A DNA stretch of 62,887 nt from Flavobacterium sp. HJJ (GTDB lineage: Bacteria; Bacteroidota; Bacteroidia; Flavobacteriales; Flavobacteriaceae). Positions 17,265 through 25,588 of this stretch are shown here, piece by piece. The stretch spans positions 1 through 62,887 of the forward strand of contig NZ_JADKPR010000030.1 in NCBI RefSeq assembly GCF_015351475.1, read 5' to 3'. The notes under the pieces are model-generated. The model was not told the DNA's origin and did no database searches. It was given only the letters and a program-made list of their open reading frames with translations. Each line of letters begins with the position of its first letter. Position 1 is the first letter of the stretch. A program made the translations under genes and the position numbers.

Positions 17265-17639
17265 TTATTTTTTAGTGATGTCTTCGAGAACCGCTTTGTT
17301 TTCGTAATTAATCACTTTAATTATAATCTGCTGATTTTTTCTTGTTTTGCCTTCTATGACGTAGAGTTTTCCTTTTTTGAATGGAATATTGCTTTTGTCA
17401 AAATCAACGTCTCCAAGTTTTAATGTGTTTTTGATATCGGTGGTGTCAATCCATTTTTGAGATAAAATGAGTGAGGCTTTATCAGAATAGTGAAAAGGTT
17501 TGTTTCTCAGATCATTTAAAACCCTGGCGTTTGGGAAATAATTGCAGCGGGTATCTTTTCCGCTGAAAATTGCAGCGACCACAAATAATCCCATAATTAA
17601 ACCTACTAAATAGTATGCAAAACGATGTATGAAATTCAT
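17265..17639 (-). CDS. Small membrane-anchored DUF4258-like protein
   Basis: A 124-residue protein with one N-terminal membrane helix (FAYYLVGLIMGLFVVAAIFSG), then a periplasmic domain with a single Cys (DTRCNYFPNARVLNDLR). Pairs of short strands follow, ending with KGKLYVIEGKTRKNQQIIIK and VINYEN. The layout resembles proteins I recall from Flavobacterium labelled DUF4258, but the match is from memory. It lies between repeat copy B and the ald-like gene, with 124 bases to the latter. No function is known. Confidence 0.65.
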   Translation of the reverse strand: MNFIHRFAYYLVGLIMGLFVVAAIFSGKDTRCNYFPNARVLNDLRNKPFHYSDKASLILSQKWIDTTDIKNTLKLGDVDFDKSNIPFKKGKLYVIEGKTRKNQQIIIKVINYENKAVLEDITKK

Positions 17640-17763
17640 ATATAATATTTATTGTTTTTTATTGGTTATATGAAATTTGCATAGTTACTTTTGGCATTAA
17701 CAGCCTATTGAAGCTTATGCTCATCTTATATTTTAATTTCCGCAAAGGTATGGGAAAGTTTGT

Positions 17764-18966
17764 TTAAAAAACAATTAAATTAATGTCGTTATCCGGTAAA
17801 TCAAACCAGTCGCCAATTGCTTTGTTGGTGAGAATTCCGTGATATAAGTAAACACCGTTTTTTAACCCTGAATTACATCGGATGGCGCTTTCGATACCAC
17901 CGTCATCGGCAATCTGTAAAAGATAAGGTGTGATGATATTGCTTATGGAAAGCGATGCTGTTTTAGAATAACGGGAAGGAATATTAGGCACGCAATAATG
18001 CAGTACATTGTGTTTTATATATGTTGGTTTTTCGTGAGTGGTCACTTCAGATGTTTCAAAACAGCCTCCTGTGTCGATGCTGATATCAACAATTACGGCA
18101 CCTTTTTTCATGTGCTCGACCATTGTTTCTGTTACTACTACCGGACAGCGTTCCAATCCGCGCATGGCACCGATCGCAACATCGCAGCGTCTGAGTGCTT
18201 TAAGTAATGATTTCTGCTGAATTGTAGATGTAAAAATGCGCTGATGCAGGTTGTTCTGTAATCGGCGCAGTTTGGTTATTGAATTGTCAAAAACTTTTAC
18301 GCTGGCTCCAAGTCCGATGGCGGTTTTGGCAGCAAATTCTCCGGCGGTACCAGCTCCGATTATTACAACCTCTGTAGGCGCAACACCAGTAATGTTGCCA
18401 AATAGTAAGCCTTTTCCAAACTCATCTGTAGTCATTAATTCCGCAGCAATCAGTATGGATGCGGTTCCTGCTATTTCGCTTAATGATTTTACGGCAGGGT
18501 AGGAGCTTTCGCCGTCTTTTAGATATTCAAAAGCAAGGGCTGTTATTTTTTTTCGGGATAAAGCTTCGAAATATGATTTTTTTCTGGTTTTTAATTGAAT
18601 GGCAGATAAAATAATTGTTTTAGGCTGTATCATTTCAATTTCAGCAATTGTTGGCGGTTCCACTTTTAAAATCATCGGACAGCTAAAAACTTTTTTAGTA
18701 TCCTGTGTTATTTCCGCACCAGCTTCACTGTATTCTTTGTCACTATAGCTGGAACTTACTCCGGCTCCGGATTCTATCATTACTCTATGTCCTTGATAGG
18801 TAAGGGAATTCACGGCATCAGGTGTAAGGCAGATGCGTCTTTCTTGGTAACTATTCTCTTTTGGAATTCCGATAAAAAGCTGGCCTTTGTGTTTAGCTAT
18901 TTCCAGTTTTTCTTCCTGAGGCAGTAATTGTTCTTTTGTAAATGGACTTAGAGACATTGATTTCAT
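17764..18966 (-). CDS. ald: Alanine dehydrogenase-like protein, catalytic His replaced
   Basis: A 400-residue NAD(P)-dependent oxidoreductase of the alanine dehydrogenase/PntA fold. The N-terminal domain has GIPKENSYQERRICLTPD. The Rossmann core is VIIGAGTAGEFAAKTAIGLG, followed by VIVDISIDTGGCFETS and the C-terminal HYCVPNIPSRYSKTAS. The substrate-binding Arg44 and Lys101 (LKVEPP) are kept. By my hand alignment, the place of the catalytic His96 of Bacillus Ald (LHLA) is Gln124 here (AIQLKTRKK). It may therefore act on another substrate or by another route. It is probably the last gene of the porX-tsaE-GNAT-ald cluster, 80 bases after the GNAT gene. Confidence 0.85.
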   Translation of the reverse strand: MKSMSLSPFTKEQLLPQEEKLEIAKHKGQLFIGIPKENSYQERRICLTPDAVNSLTYQGHRVMIESGAGVSSSYSDKEYSEAGAEITQDTKKVFSCPMILKVEPPTIAEIEMIQPKTIILSAIQLKTRKKSYFEALSRKKITALAFEYLKDGESSYPAVKSLSEIAGTASILIAAELMTTDEFGKGLLFGNITGVAPTEVVIIGAGTAGEFAAKTAIGLGASVKVFDNSITKLRRLQNNLHQRIFTSTIQQKSLLKALRRCDVAIGAMRGLERCPVVVTETMVEHMKKGAVIVDISIDTGGCFETSEVTTHEKPTYIKHNVLHYCVPNIPSRYSKTASLSISNIITPYLLQIADDGGIESAIRCNSGLKNGVYLYHGILTNKAIGDWFDLPDNDINLIVF

Positions 18967-19046
18967 GTAATTAGTGGTACAATTTACAAAAAAGATTCAA
19001 AGTATGATATTTGGAACGCCTAATTAAATACACAAGCAGTATGGAT

Positions 19047-19523
19047 TTAGAATAAATTTCTTTCCATTTTGATATCAGCCCTTTCGTATATACCTTCTTC
19101 CAATGGAATTTCCATGAAATCAAAACTTTCATATAAAGCGAGTGCCGGCAGTAATTTTCGATTGGAATACAGGATTAATTTCTGGATACCATTTTCTTTT
19201 GCTTTATTGAGGCAATGTTCCATCAGCTTTTTACCAATGCCTAATCCTTGATTTCCATCAGAAACAGCCATTTTAGTAAGTTCAAATACTGCGTAATCAA
19301 TTTTCAGCAAAGAAACTGTACCGACAATTTTGTTATTGTACCGAGCATAGAAAATCATTCCGCCTTTGTCTATTATTTCGGTTTGAGGATTGGATAAAAC
19401 TTTTTCATCTTTTGGCTCCACTTTGAAGTATTTGTGAAGCCATTCCAGATTTAAGATTTTGATATGTTCTTTTAATTCGGCTGAAAAAGGAATTATCTCG
19501 ACTTTATTGGCATCTGATACCAT
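19047..19523 (-). CDS. GNAT family N-acetyltransferase
   Basis: A 158-residue single-domain acetyltransferase. The acetyl-CoA pyrophosphate loop is visible as DGNQGLGIGKKLMEHCL, preceded by the strand YAVFELTKMAV and followed by IQKLILYSNRKLLPALALYESFDF. The substrate is unknown. Proteins of this size in the same place beside tsaE occur in other Flavobacterium genomes. The gene starts nine bases after the tsaE stop, so both are on one transcript. Confidence 0.9.
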   Translation of the reverse strand: MVSDANKVEIIPFSAELKEHIKILNLEWLHKYFKVEPKDEKVLSNPQTEIIDKGGMIFYARYNNKIVGTVSLLKIDYAVFELTKMAVSDGNQGLGIGKKLMEHCLNKAKENGIQKLILYSNRKLLPALALYESFDFMEIPLEEGIYERADIKMERNLF

Positions 19524-19531
19524 AATTTTTT

Positions 19532-19939
19532 CTAGTTTAATTCTAATAAACGTTCGCCTGTTGGCAGTAATTCTATATTTATTACAGTATGTTCCTTTGG
19601 AATCAAATTAGCAATTTTTTCAGACCATTCGATAAAACACCAGTTTCCTGAGTACAGATAATCATCTACGCCCATATCCAAAGCTTCGGTTTCTTTGTTC
19701 AATCGGTAAAAATCAAAATGATATACTGTCTGATTATTGCTGGTTTGGTATTCATTTACTAATGAAAAAGTGGGACTGCTGGTAGCGTCCTGAACACCCA
19801 GTGTTTTGCATAGCTGTTTGATTAAAGTGGTTTTTCCAACACCCATTTCTCCATTAAAAAGGATTACTTTATTTGGATTTTGGTCTAAAATCTGCTGTGC
19901 GGTTTCTGGAAGCTGTTCAATTGAAAATATGATGGTCAT
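19532..19939 (-). CDS. tsaE: tRNA threonylcarbamoyladenosine biosynthesis ATPase TsaE
   Basis: With TsaB, TsaC and TsaD it makes the t6A modification at A37 of ANN-decoding tRNAs; TsaE supplies ATP turnover. The 135-residue length is normal. Walker A GEMGVGKT is at residues 30-37. The motif SSPTFSLVNEY and the region HFDFYRLNKETE are the family hallmarks, as is the C-terminal FIEWSEKI. It lies between porX and the GNAT gene on the minus strand. Confidence 0.95.
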   Translation of the reverse strand: MTIIFSIEQLPETAQQILDQNPNKVILFNGEMGVGKTTLIKQLCKTLGVQDATSSPTFSLVNEYQTSNNQTVYHFDFYRLNKETEALDMGVDDYLYSGNWCFIEWSEKIANLIPKEHTVINIELLPTGERLLELN

Positions 19940-19963
19940 TTTTTTTATTAATTGTGATTTTTT

Positions 19964-19996
19964 AGACCTAACAGGTTTTTAAAACCTGTTAGGTCT
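19964..19996. repeat. Perfect 16-bp palindrome (porX-tsaE spacer)
   Basis: AGACCTAACAGGTTTT (19964-19979), one base, then AAAACCTGTTAGGTCT (19981-19996). The core CCTAACAGGTTTT recurs in the same palindromic form at 29395-29421. A true U-tract is missing in either direction, so it looks like a repeat rather than a normal terminator. Confidence 0.8.
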
Positions 19997-20079
19997 TCTC
20001 TTAATTGATAAATTTATATTAATTGCAGTTCTCAATATTATCTTAATATTATGAAAACTGAAAATCGTTATTTTTTTCG

Positions 20080-21633
20080 CTATTTCGGATTAAAAACCAA
20101 GAAAGGAATAATCATTTCTTCCAGTGAGATTCCGCCGTGCTGATATGTATTTTTGTAATAACTCACATAATGATTGTAGTTGTTTACATAGGCCAAAAAC
20201 AGATCATTTTTTGCAAAAATATAAGAACTGCTCATATTTATAGCAGGTAAACCGATAAGTTTTGGTTCTTTTACGGCATAAACGTCTTTTTGTTCGTAAG
20301 TCAGGCTGCGTCCTGTTTTGTAACGAAGATTTAAACTGGTGTTTTTATCACCTACTACTTTTGATGGGTTTTTTACATTGATAGTACCGTGATCGGTGGT
20401 CAGAATCAATTTGAATCCCAGTTTTTGTGCCTGCTGAATGATTTCCAGTAATGGAGAGTTTTTGAACCAGCTCAATGTAAGAGAACGGTATGCTTTGTCA
20501 TCCGAAGCCAGCTCTTTTACCACATCCATTTCGGTTTTGGCGTGTGAAAGCATATCAACAAAATTATAAACCACGGTCACAAGATCGTTATCCTTCAATG
20601 ATTTAAAGCTTTCGGCGAGTTTTTTTCCGCCGGTGACATTGGTGATTTTAAAATAATCTTCTTTTATGTCCAGTCTCAGACGCTTGATTTGTGCTGTTAG
20701 AAACTCGGCTTCGTATAAGTTTTTACCGCCTTCGTCAGGATCGTTTTTCCAATACTGCGGAAACTGTTTTTCCATTTCAAGCGGCAGTAATCCTGAGAAA
20801 ATGGCATTTCTGGCATATTGGGTAGCAGTAGGGAGTATGGAGAAATACGGAACTTCTTTTTCGAGTTTATAATAGTTGCCAACCACGCTTTCAAAAGCTT
20901 TCCATTGATCATAACGCAGATTATCGATTACAATGAAAAGTACAGGCTTGTCTTTTTTCTGAATTTCCGGTACAACTAATTCTTTGAATAAATTATGAGA
21001 CTGAACTGGTTTGTCTGCTTTTGGGGCAAACCAATCTTCGTAATTGCGCTCAATGTATTTCCCGAATTGTGAATTGGCTTCTGCTTTTTGGGATTCCAGA
21101 ATTTCGATCATTCCCTGATCATTGATGTTTTCGAGTTCCAATTCCCAGAACAGCAGTTTTTTGTACAATTCCACCCAGTCTTCATAGGAATTGACCATAG
21201 CCAATTCCATCGTAATTTTTCGGAATTCTTTTTGGTAATCCAAAGTTGTTTTCTGCGAAATCAGTCTGGAATTGTCTAAGTTTTTCTTCAAACTCAGCAA
21301 AATCTGGTTTGGATTTACTGGTTTGATAAGATAGTCGGCAATTTTTGAACCAATAGCTTCTTCCATTATATGTTCTTCCTCGCTCTTGGTAATCATAATC
21401 ACAGGAATTGATGATTTTTTCTCCTTCATTTCAGAAAGAGTGTCCAAACCGCTCATTCCGGGCATATTTTCATCCAGAAAAACAATGTCAAAATTGTCTT
21501 CTTCAAAAATATCTACCGCATCACGGCCGTTATTGCAGGTAGTAACGCTATAGTTTTTTTTCTCCAGAAATAATATATGTGGTTTGAGCAAATCGATTTC
21601 ATCATCGACCCAAAGTATTTTTATGTTCTCCAT
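20080..21633 (-). CDS. porX: PorX: response regulator with PglZ phosphatase domain
   Basis: PorX controls the type IX secretion system with the kinase PorY and the sigma factor SigP. It is unusual in joining a CheY receiver to an alkaline-phosphatase-like PglZ domain. Residues 1-120 form the receiver, with the acidic pair VDDEID, phospho-acceptor Asp54 (FLDENMPGMSG), Thr82 and Lys104 (YLIKP). A helical linker leads to the phosphatase domain (about 200-517), with FIVIDNLRYDQW and LTTDHGTINVKNP as metal-site motifs. The 517-residue length agrees with known PorX. PorY is not in the window. tsaE, the GNAT gene and the ald-like gene follow on the same strand. Confidence 0.95.
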   Translation of the reverse strand: MENIKILWVDDEIDLLKPHILFLEKKNYSVTTCNNGRDAVDIFEEDNFDIVFLDENMPGMSGLDTLSEMKEKKSSIPVIMITKSEEEHIMEEAIGSKIADYLIKPVNPNQILLSLKKNLDNSRLISQKTTLDYQKEFRKITMELAMVNSYEDWVELYKKLLFWELELENINDQGMIEILESQKAEANSQFGKYIERNYEDWFAPKADKPVQSHNLFKELVVPEIQKKDKPVLFIVIDNLRYDQWKAFESVVGNYYKLEKEVPYFSILPTATQYARNAIFSGLLPLEMEKQFPQYWKNDPDEGGKNLYEAEFLTAQIKRLRLDIKEDYFKITNVTGGKKLAESFKSLKDNDLVTVVYNFVDMLSHAKTEMDVVKELASDDKAYRSLTLSWFKNSPLLEIIQQAQKLGFKLILTTDHGTINVKNPSKVVGDKNTSLNLRYKTGRSLTYEQKDVYAVKEPKLIGLPAINMSSSYIFAKNDLFLAYVNNYNHYVSYYKNTYQHGGISLEEMIIPFLVFNPK

Positions 21634-21774
21634 TTCAGTTTATTTTAGTGCAATTTAGTTGTATAGAACTTAAATAATATTAAAAATAGTATAAAATTGA
21701 TTAAAAACAATTGCAATAATTATGATTTGCAATTGTTGATACTTGAATTTAATGTTCATTCTAGGTTTAAACAC

Positions 21775-21782
21775 TATTTTTG
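21775..21782 (+). promoter_or_regulatory. -7 element before the DMT transporter
   Basis: TATTTTTG matches TAnnTTTG. It covers the possible TTG start at 21780, so translation most likely begins at the ATG at 21804. The -33 element is poor. Confidence 0.5.
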
Positions 21783-21803
21783 CGGAAACAAAAAACAGGA
21801 ACT

Positions 21804-22658
21804 ATGCTATTTCTTATTCTGAGTGTGATCTGCAGTGTGACAGTGGGAGCGATTTTCAAAATTGCCCGAACCTATAAAGTACCTTCAGCACAAATTGTGG
21901 CTTATAATTATGTCTTTGCTTTGGCGCTGTGTTACTTTTTCTTTAGTCCGGATTTAACTGTTTTGGATGCTTCTTCACCTTGGGAAATTCTGCTTCCGTT
22001 AGGCGTTTTGCTTCCGGTGGTGTTTCTTTTTCTTGCAGCTTCAATAAAACATATGGGAATCGTAAAGACTGATGCTGCTCAGCGGTTATCACTGATTATT
22101 TCTATTTTAGGAGCCTGGCTTTTTTTTGGCGAGCAATTCAGCGGATTCAAACTGACAGCGCTTTTGTTTGCTTTTCCAGCGATAGTGCTCATTTTGGATA
22201 AACCCGCAGATAACAAGGAAAACAAATGGATTTATCCGGCCCTTGTACTGCTTGGTTTTGGAATAATTGATATTCTGTTTAAGCAGATTGCACTCACAGC
22301 TGCACTTTCTTTTACTACTTCGTTATTTGTACTTTTCTTTATTTCACTTGTTATAATGATGCTGTTCAACGGGTATGAAATACTTTTTCAAAAAGTAAAA
22401 ATAGATTTCAAAAGTGTCATTTTCGGAGGTTTAGTTGGTGTTTTCAACTTCGGAAATATTTTCTTTTATCTTAATGCCCACAAAGCATTTGCCCAAAATC
22501 CATCAACCGTTTTTGCAGGAATGAATATGGGAGTTATTGTCATTGGCAGTCTTGCAGGAATTCTTGTTTTTAAGGAAAAAGTTACTAAACGCAATATTAT
22601 TGGACTGTTTCTGGCTTTACTTGCTATTGTTTTTATTGTGGCATCCCAGTTGAATTAA
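21804..22658 (+). CDS. DMT superfamily (EamA) transporter
   Basis: A 284-residue inner-membrane protein with about ten hydrophobic helices in two EamA halves (roughly 1-135 and 145-284). The second half ends with the typical VIVIGSLAGILVFKEKVTKR and then a last helix, NIIGLFLALLAIVFIV. Family members export or import small metabolites such as amino acids; the substrate cannot be assigned. The start at 21804 is preferred over the in-frame TTG at 21780 because the -7 promoter element overlaps that TTG. It is transcribed divergently from porX. Confidence 0.87.
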   Translation: MLFLILSVICSVTVGAIFKIARTYKVPSAQIVAYNYVFALALCYFFFSPDLTVLDASSPWEILLPLGVLLPVVFLFLAASIKHMGIVKTDAAQRLSLIISILGAWLFFGEQFSGFKLTALLFAFPAIVLILDKPADNKENKWIYPALVLLGFGIIDILFKQIALTAALSFTTSLFVLFFISLVIMMLFNGYEILFQKVKIDFKSVIFGGLVGVFNFGNIFFYLNAHKAFAQNPSTVFAGMNMGVIVIGSLAGILVFKEKVTKRNIIGLFLALLAIVFIVASQLN

Positions 22659-22710
22659 ATAATGATTTTACTGGACTGTAGAATTAAAATGATGAATTAG
22701 GCACTATTTT

Positions 22711-24039
22711 TTAAGGAATATTTCTCTTCACTTTTTCTTTAACTCCTCCTTTAGTTAATAGTATAGAATTGAAAGTACCAGATTTATCCTGAATAAATTC
22801 AAATGTCCTGTCGTTATTGTCTGCTCTGAAAAATTTCGTTTTGGACTCAGGCAGTAGTTCCATTTCGGTATCGTTATAGTAAAGTTTACCGTTAATTTTT
22901 AGTATTTCAATTTTGCCATACTTGCCTGTGTATTTATCATATACTGCAGTGTCTATTTGTATTTGATGATGTTTGTATGGAAGTTCTACTTCTTTTTGCA
23001 ATGCAATTGCTGAAAGTCCATAGCCAATAATATATGAAAAGGATTCGTTGTTAGAAAGTACTGTCACAAATATTTTGTCATCTGTAAATCGGTTAAAAGA
23101 AGTCATTGTGCCAAAAAAACCTCCGTCGTGAGCAATCAATTGATGTCCGTGATTGTAAAACGGATTAATTATAAAACCATATCCCCAATTTTCGTCGCTA
23201 TGGGGAGTAAACATGAGATTTTTCATTTCTGCTGATAAAATTGTCGTTCCGTACAGCGCTTTGTCCCATAAAGCCAAATCTTCAACGGTGGAATAAACGC
23301 CGTCATGTCCTATGTTAACCGTCCAATTGATATAAGGATTATGAATGAAACCTTTTTCTGTTCGGCAATAAATCTTCGCTTTTTTTGAAATTATCGAATC
23401 ATTATTGCTAATACCTGTATTTTTCATTCCTGCCTTTTCAAATATATTTCTCCTTAAAAAAACGGCATACTTTTCGCCTGAAACTTTTTCTATAATTTTA
23501 GCCAACAAGTAATACCCTATATTGCTGTAAGCGCTTTTAGTTCCTGGGGAAAACTCATAAGGTATTTTCTTTATTTCAGAATAGGCAGAATCAGCATTAA
23601 TAGTGCTTAAGGCTAATTCTTTAAAGCCTAAAGCCAGTCCTGAAGTATGCGATAATAACATATGAATGGTAACACTGTCGGCTTTTGGATAATCGGGAAA
23701 AAACTTGCTTAGTTTATCAGCAAGGGATAATTTTTTTTGTTCTACTAGTAGAAGAATAGCTGTAGCAGTAAATTGTTTGGTTACCGAAGCCAATTGAAAT
23801 TTTGTGTCTATGGTGTTTTTAATATTCCACTCATAATCAGCTAAACCGTATGCTTTTTTTAATAAAATGGTGCTGTTTTTGGACACAAGAACCGTTCCGC
23901 TAAAATTATTTACATCAACCTGCGCCTGCATATATTTTGCAAGATTAGCTGATACGTCTTTTTGTGCAAAGATTAATAGTGGGAAAAAGAAAAATAGTAG
24001 AGTTTGAGCTGATTTAAGGAATTGATTGATTTTTGCCAT
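22711..24039 (-). CDS. Secreted serine hydrolase (class C beta-lactamase family)
   Basis: A 442-residue protein with an N-terminal signal peptide (LLFFFFPLLIFAQKDVS) and a penicillin-binding-protein/beta-lactamase fold. The catalytic motif SVTK (Ser85, Lys88) sits in QLASVTKQFTA, the second motif YSN begins at Tyr171 (AYSNIGYY), and HDGG near residue 300 takes the place of KTG. Such enzymes may be esterases, D-amino-peptidases or penicillin-binding hydrolases; resistance should not be assumed. A C-terminal extension of about 90 residues is strand-rich (YTGKYGKIEILKINGKLYYN). The MarR gene ends one base upstream, so the two form an operon led by the regulator. Confidence 0.9.
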   Translation of the reverse strand: MAKINQFLKSAQTLLFFFFPLLIFAQKDVSANLAKYMQAQVDVNNFSGTVLVSKNSTILLKKAYGLADYEWNIKNTIDTKFQLASVTKQFTATAILLLVEQKKLSLADKLSKFFPDYPKADSVTIHMLLSHTSGLALGFKELALSTINADSAYSEIKKIPYEFSPGTKSAYSNIGYYLLAKIIEKVSGEKYAVFLRRNIFEKAGMKNTGISNNDSIISKKAKIYCRTEKGFIHNPYINWTVNIGHDGVYSTVEDLALWDKALYGTTILSAEMKNLMFTPHSDENWGYGFIINPFYNHGHQLIAHDGGFFGTMTSFNRFTDDKIFVTVLSNNESFSYIIGYGLSAIALQKEVELPYKHHQIQIDTAVYDKYTGKYGKIEILKINGKLYYNDTEMELLPESKTKFFRADNNDRTFEFIQDKSGTFNSILLTKGGVKEKVKRNIP

Positions 24040-24040
24040 T

Positions 24041-24475
24041 TTATTTTTTACAGTTTAAGATTATTTTATGGAGTGTTTTGTCTAGTAAATCTATTTCATC
24101 TTGTGTTAAACCATCGAGAGCAGTTTCTCTGTTCTGTAGTATAATTGGTGATAATAATTCTATTGTGTTTTTTCCTTTTTCGGTGATTTCAAGGCTAAAT
24201 TTTCTTCGATCTAATTCGTTGATTTTCCTAGTTATGTAATCTTTTTTTACCATCAATTCAATTATTCTGGTGACTGAAGCATTATCTTTAAAAATTAATT
24301 TTGCTAATTCTTTTTGAGAATAGTCTGGATTTTTATTTAGGATTATTAGCAATAAGCATTGATCAACAGTTATATCACTTACAATTTTTCCAATATTTCT
24401 CTGTGCTATTTTTCTATACTCTTTTATTGCTAATTCAATGGTATAAAGAACGGTTCCGGTTGGATTTTTTTTCAT
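24041..24475 (-). CDS. MarR family transcriptional regulator
   Basis: A 144-residue winged-helix repressor-type protein. The DNA-binding part spans about residues 45-105: YSQKELAKLIFKDNASVTRI as helix-turn-helix and DYITRKINELDRRKFSLEIT as the wing with its conserved D-R-R. It is in a two-gene operon with the serine hydrolase and probably controls it. Its promoter region contains the palindrome CAAATATA-N14-TATATTTG (24493-24522), a possible operator. The effector is unknown. Confidence 0.92.
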   Translation of the reverse strand: MKKNPTGTVLYTIELAIKEYRKIAQRNIGKIVSDITVDQCLLLIILNKNPDYSQKELAKLIFKDNASVTRIIELMVKKDYITRKINELDRRKFSLEITEKGKNTIELLSPIILQNRETALDGLTQDEIDLLDKTLHKIILNCKK

Positions 24476-24492
24476 ATAAAATTTATTTGACG

Positions 24493-24522
24493 CAAATATA
24501 GTTGTTGTATCAATTATATTTG
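24493..24522. promoter_or_regulatory. marR promoter and candidate operator
   Basis: CAAATATA (24493-24500) and TATATTTG (24515-24522) form an inverted repeat with a 14-base centre. The left arm on the minus strand reads TATATTTG, a perfect -7 element 18 bases from the marR ATG. Symmetry and position suit MarR self-control. This is inference. Confidence 0.5.
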
Positions 24523-24616
24523 TATTTATTTTATTTTTTTTTAAAATTTTAAAAAAGAGGCAGGTAAATTTAATTGAGGCTTCAGATTACCGCTTATTAA
24601 TTGAAACAGCAATTTT

Positions 24617-24645
24617 TTGCTATCCGTAATTTATTGTTATATTTG
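24617..24645 (+). promoter_or_regulatory. Promoter of fabG
   Basis: TTG (24617-24619), an 18-base spacer, then TATATTTG (24638-24645). It leaves an untranslated leader of roughly 110 bases before the fabG ATG. Confidence 0.65.
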
Positions 24646-24763
24646 GCCTTTGTAAACTAGCCCTGATAGCAGTAGAAATCCTTTTTGTTTTTTCTTTAAA
24701 AATAAAAAGATTGAAGCGGATAGCAGGAATAGCTCTTAATAAAAAATAAATATTAACGGAAAT

Positions 24764-25510
24764 ATGAAATTACTAGAAGGAAAAGTAGCCATTATTACTG
24801 GCGCAAGTCGTGGAATTGGAAAAGGAATTGCTGAAGTTTTTGCAAAAAACGGAGCAAATGTTGCCTTTACTTATAGTTCATCTGCAGAATCTGCACAGGC
24901 ATTAGAAAACGAATTGAATGCATTGGGAATTAAAGCTAAAGGATACAAATCCAATGCTGCTGATTTTAATGAAGCGCAGACTTTTGTGGATGCTGTTTTG
25001 GCTGAATTTGGAACAGTAGATATTTTGATAAACAACGCTGGAATTACAAAAGATAATTTATTAATGCGTATGTCAGAAGCTGATTTTGATCAAGTTATCG
25101 ATGTTAACTTGAAGTCAGTTTTCAATATGACAAAAGCAATTCAAAAAACGTTTTTGAAACAACGTGCAGGTTCTATCATTAATATTAGTTCGGTTGTTGG
25201 TGTTTCTGGAAATGCAGGTCAAACAAATTATGCTGCTTCAAAAGCAGGTGCTATTGGTTTTACAAAGTCTGTAGCTTTGGAGCTGGGTTCTCGTAACATT
25301 CGCTGCAATGCTATTGCTCCAGGTTTCATTGAAACTGAAATGACTGCCAAATTAAGTGAAGATGTTGTAAAAGGATGGAGAGAAGGCATTCCTTTGAAAC
25401 GAGGCGGTTCTACAGAAGATGTTGCCAATGCCTGTCTGTTTTTAGCATCTGATATGAGTGCTTACATTACTGGCCAGGTACTGAATGTTTGCGGAGGTAT
25501 GCTTACTTAG
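24764..25510 (+). CDS. fabG: 3-oxoacyl-[acyl-carrier-protein] reductase FabG
   Basis: An NADPH-dependent short-chain dehydrogenase that reduces 3-ketoacyl-ACP in fatty acid elongation. The 248 residues are the usual length. The Rossmann loop TGASRGIGKG is at residues 12-21, the NNAG motif follows, and the catalytic set is Ser143, Tyr156 and Lys160 (NYAASKAG). The C-terminal ITGQVLNVCGGM is typical. Other short-chain dehydrogenases look alike, but the overall match to FabG is strong. The large membrane protein downstream starts 78 bases later. Confidence 0.93.
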   Translation: MKLLEGKVAIITGASRGIGKGIAEVFAKNGANVAFTYSSSAESAQALENELNALGIKAKGYKSNAADFNEAQTFVDAVLAEFGTVDILINNAGITKDNLLMRMSEADFDQVIDVNLKSVFNMTKAIQKTFLKQRAGSIINISSVVGVSGNAGQTNYAASKAGAIGFTKSVALELGSRNIRCNAIAPGFIETEMTAKLSEDVVKGWREGIPLKRGGSTEDVANACLFLASDMSAYITGQVLNVCGGMLT

Positions 25511-25528
25511 AAAGTTAATTGTTTTATG

Positions 25529-25573
25529 GTTTGTTGTTTATTGTCCTGCAATTAAAAACTATAAACAACAAAC
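25529..25573. repeat. Inverted repeat between fabG and the 675-aa gene
   Basis: GTTTGTTGTTTAT (25529-25541) and ATAAACAACAAAC (25561-25573) are perfect 13-base arms around a 19-base loop. No T-tract follows, so termination is uncertain. Confidence 0.55.
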
Positions 25574-25588
25574 TTAAACTAAATAAAT

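Noticed and set aside
22711..24039. Serine hydrolase as an antibiotic-resistance beta-lactamase
   Set aside because: The SxxK, YxN and HxG motifs are shared with many esterases and peptidases; resistance cannot be claimed.
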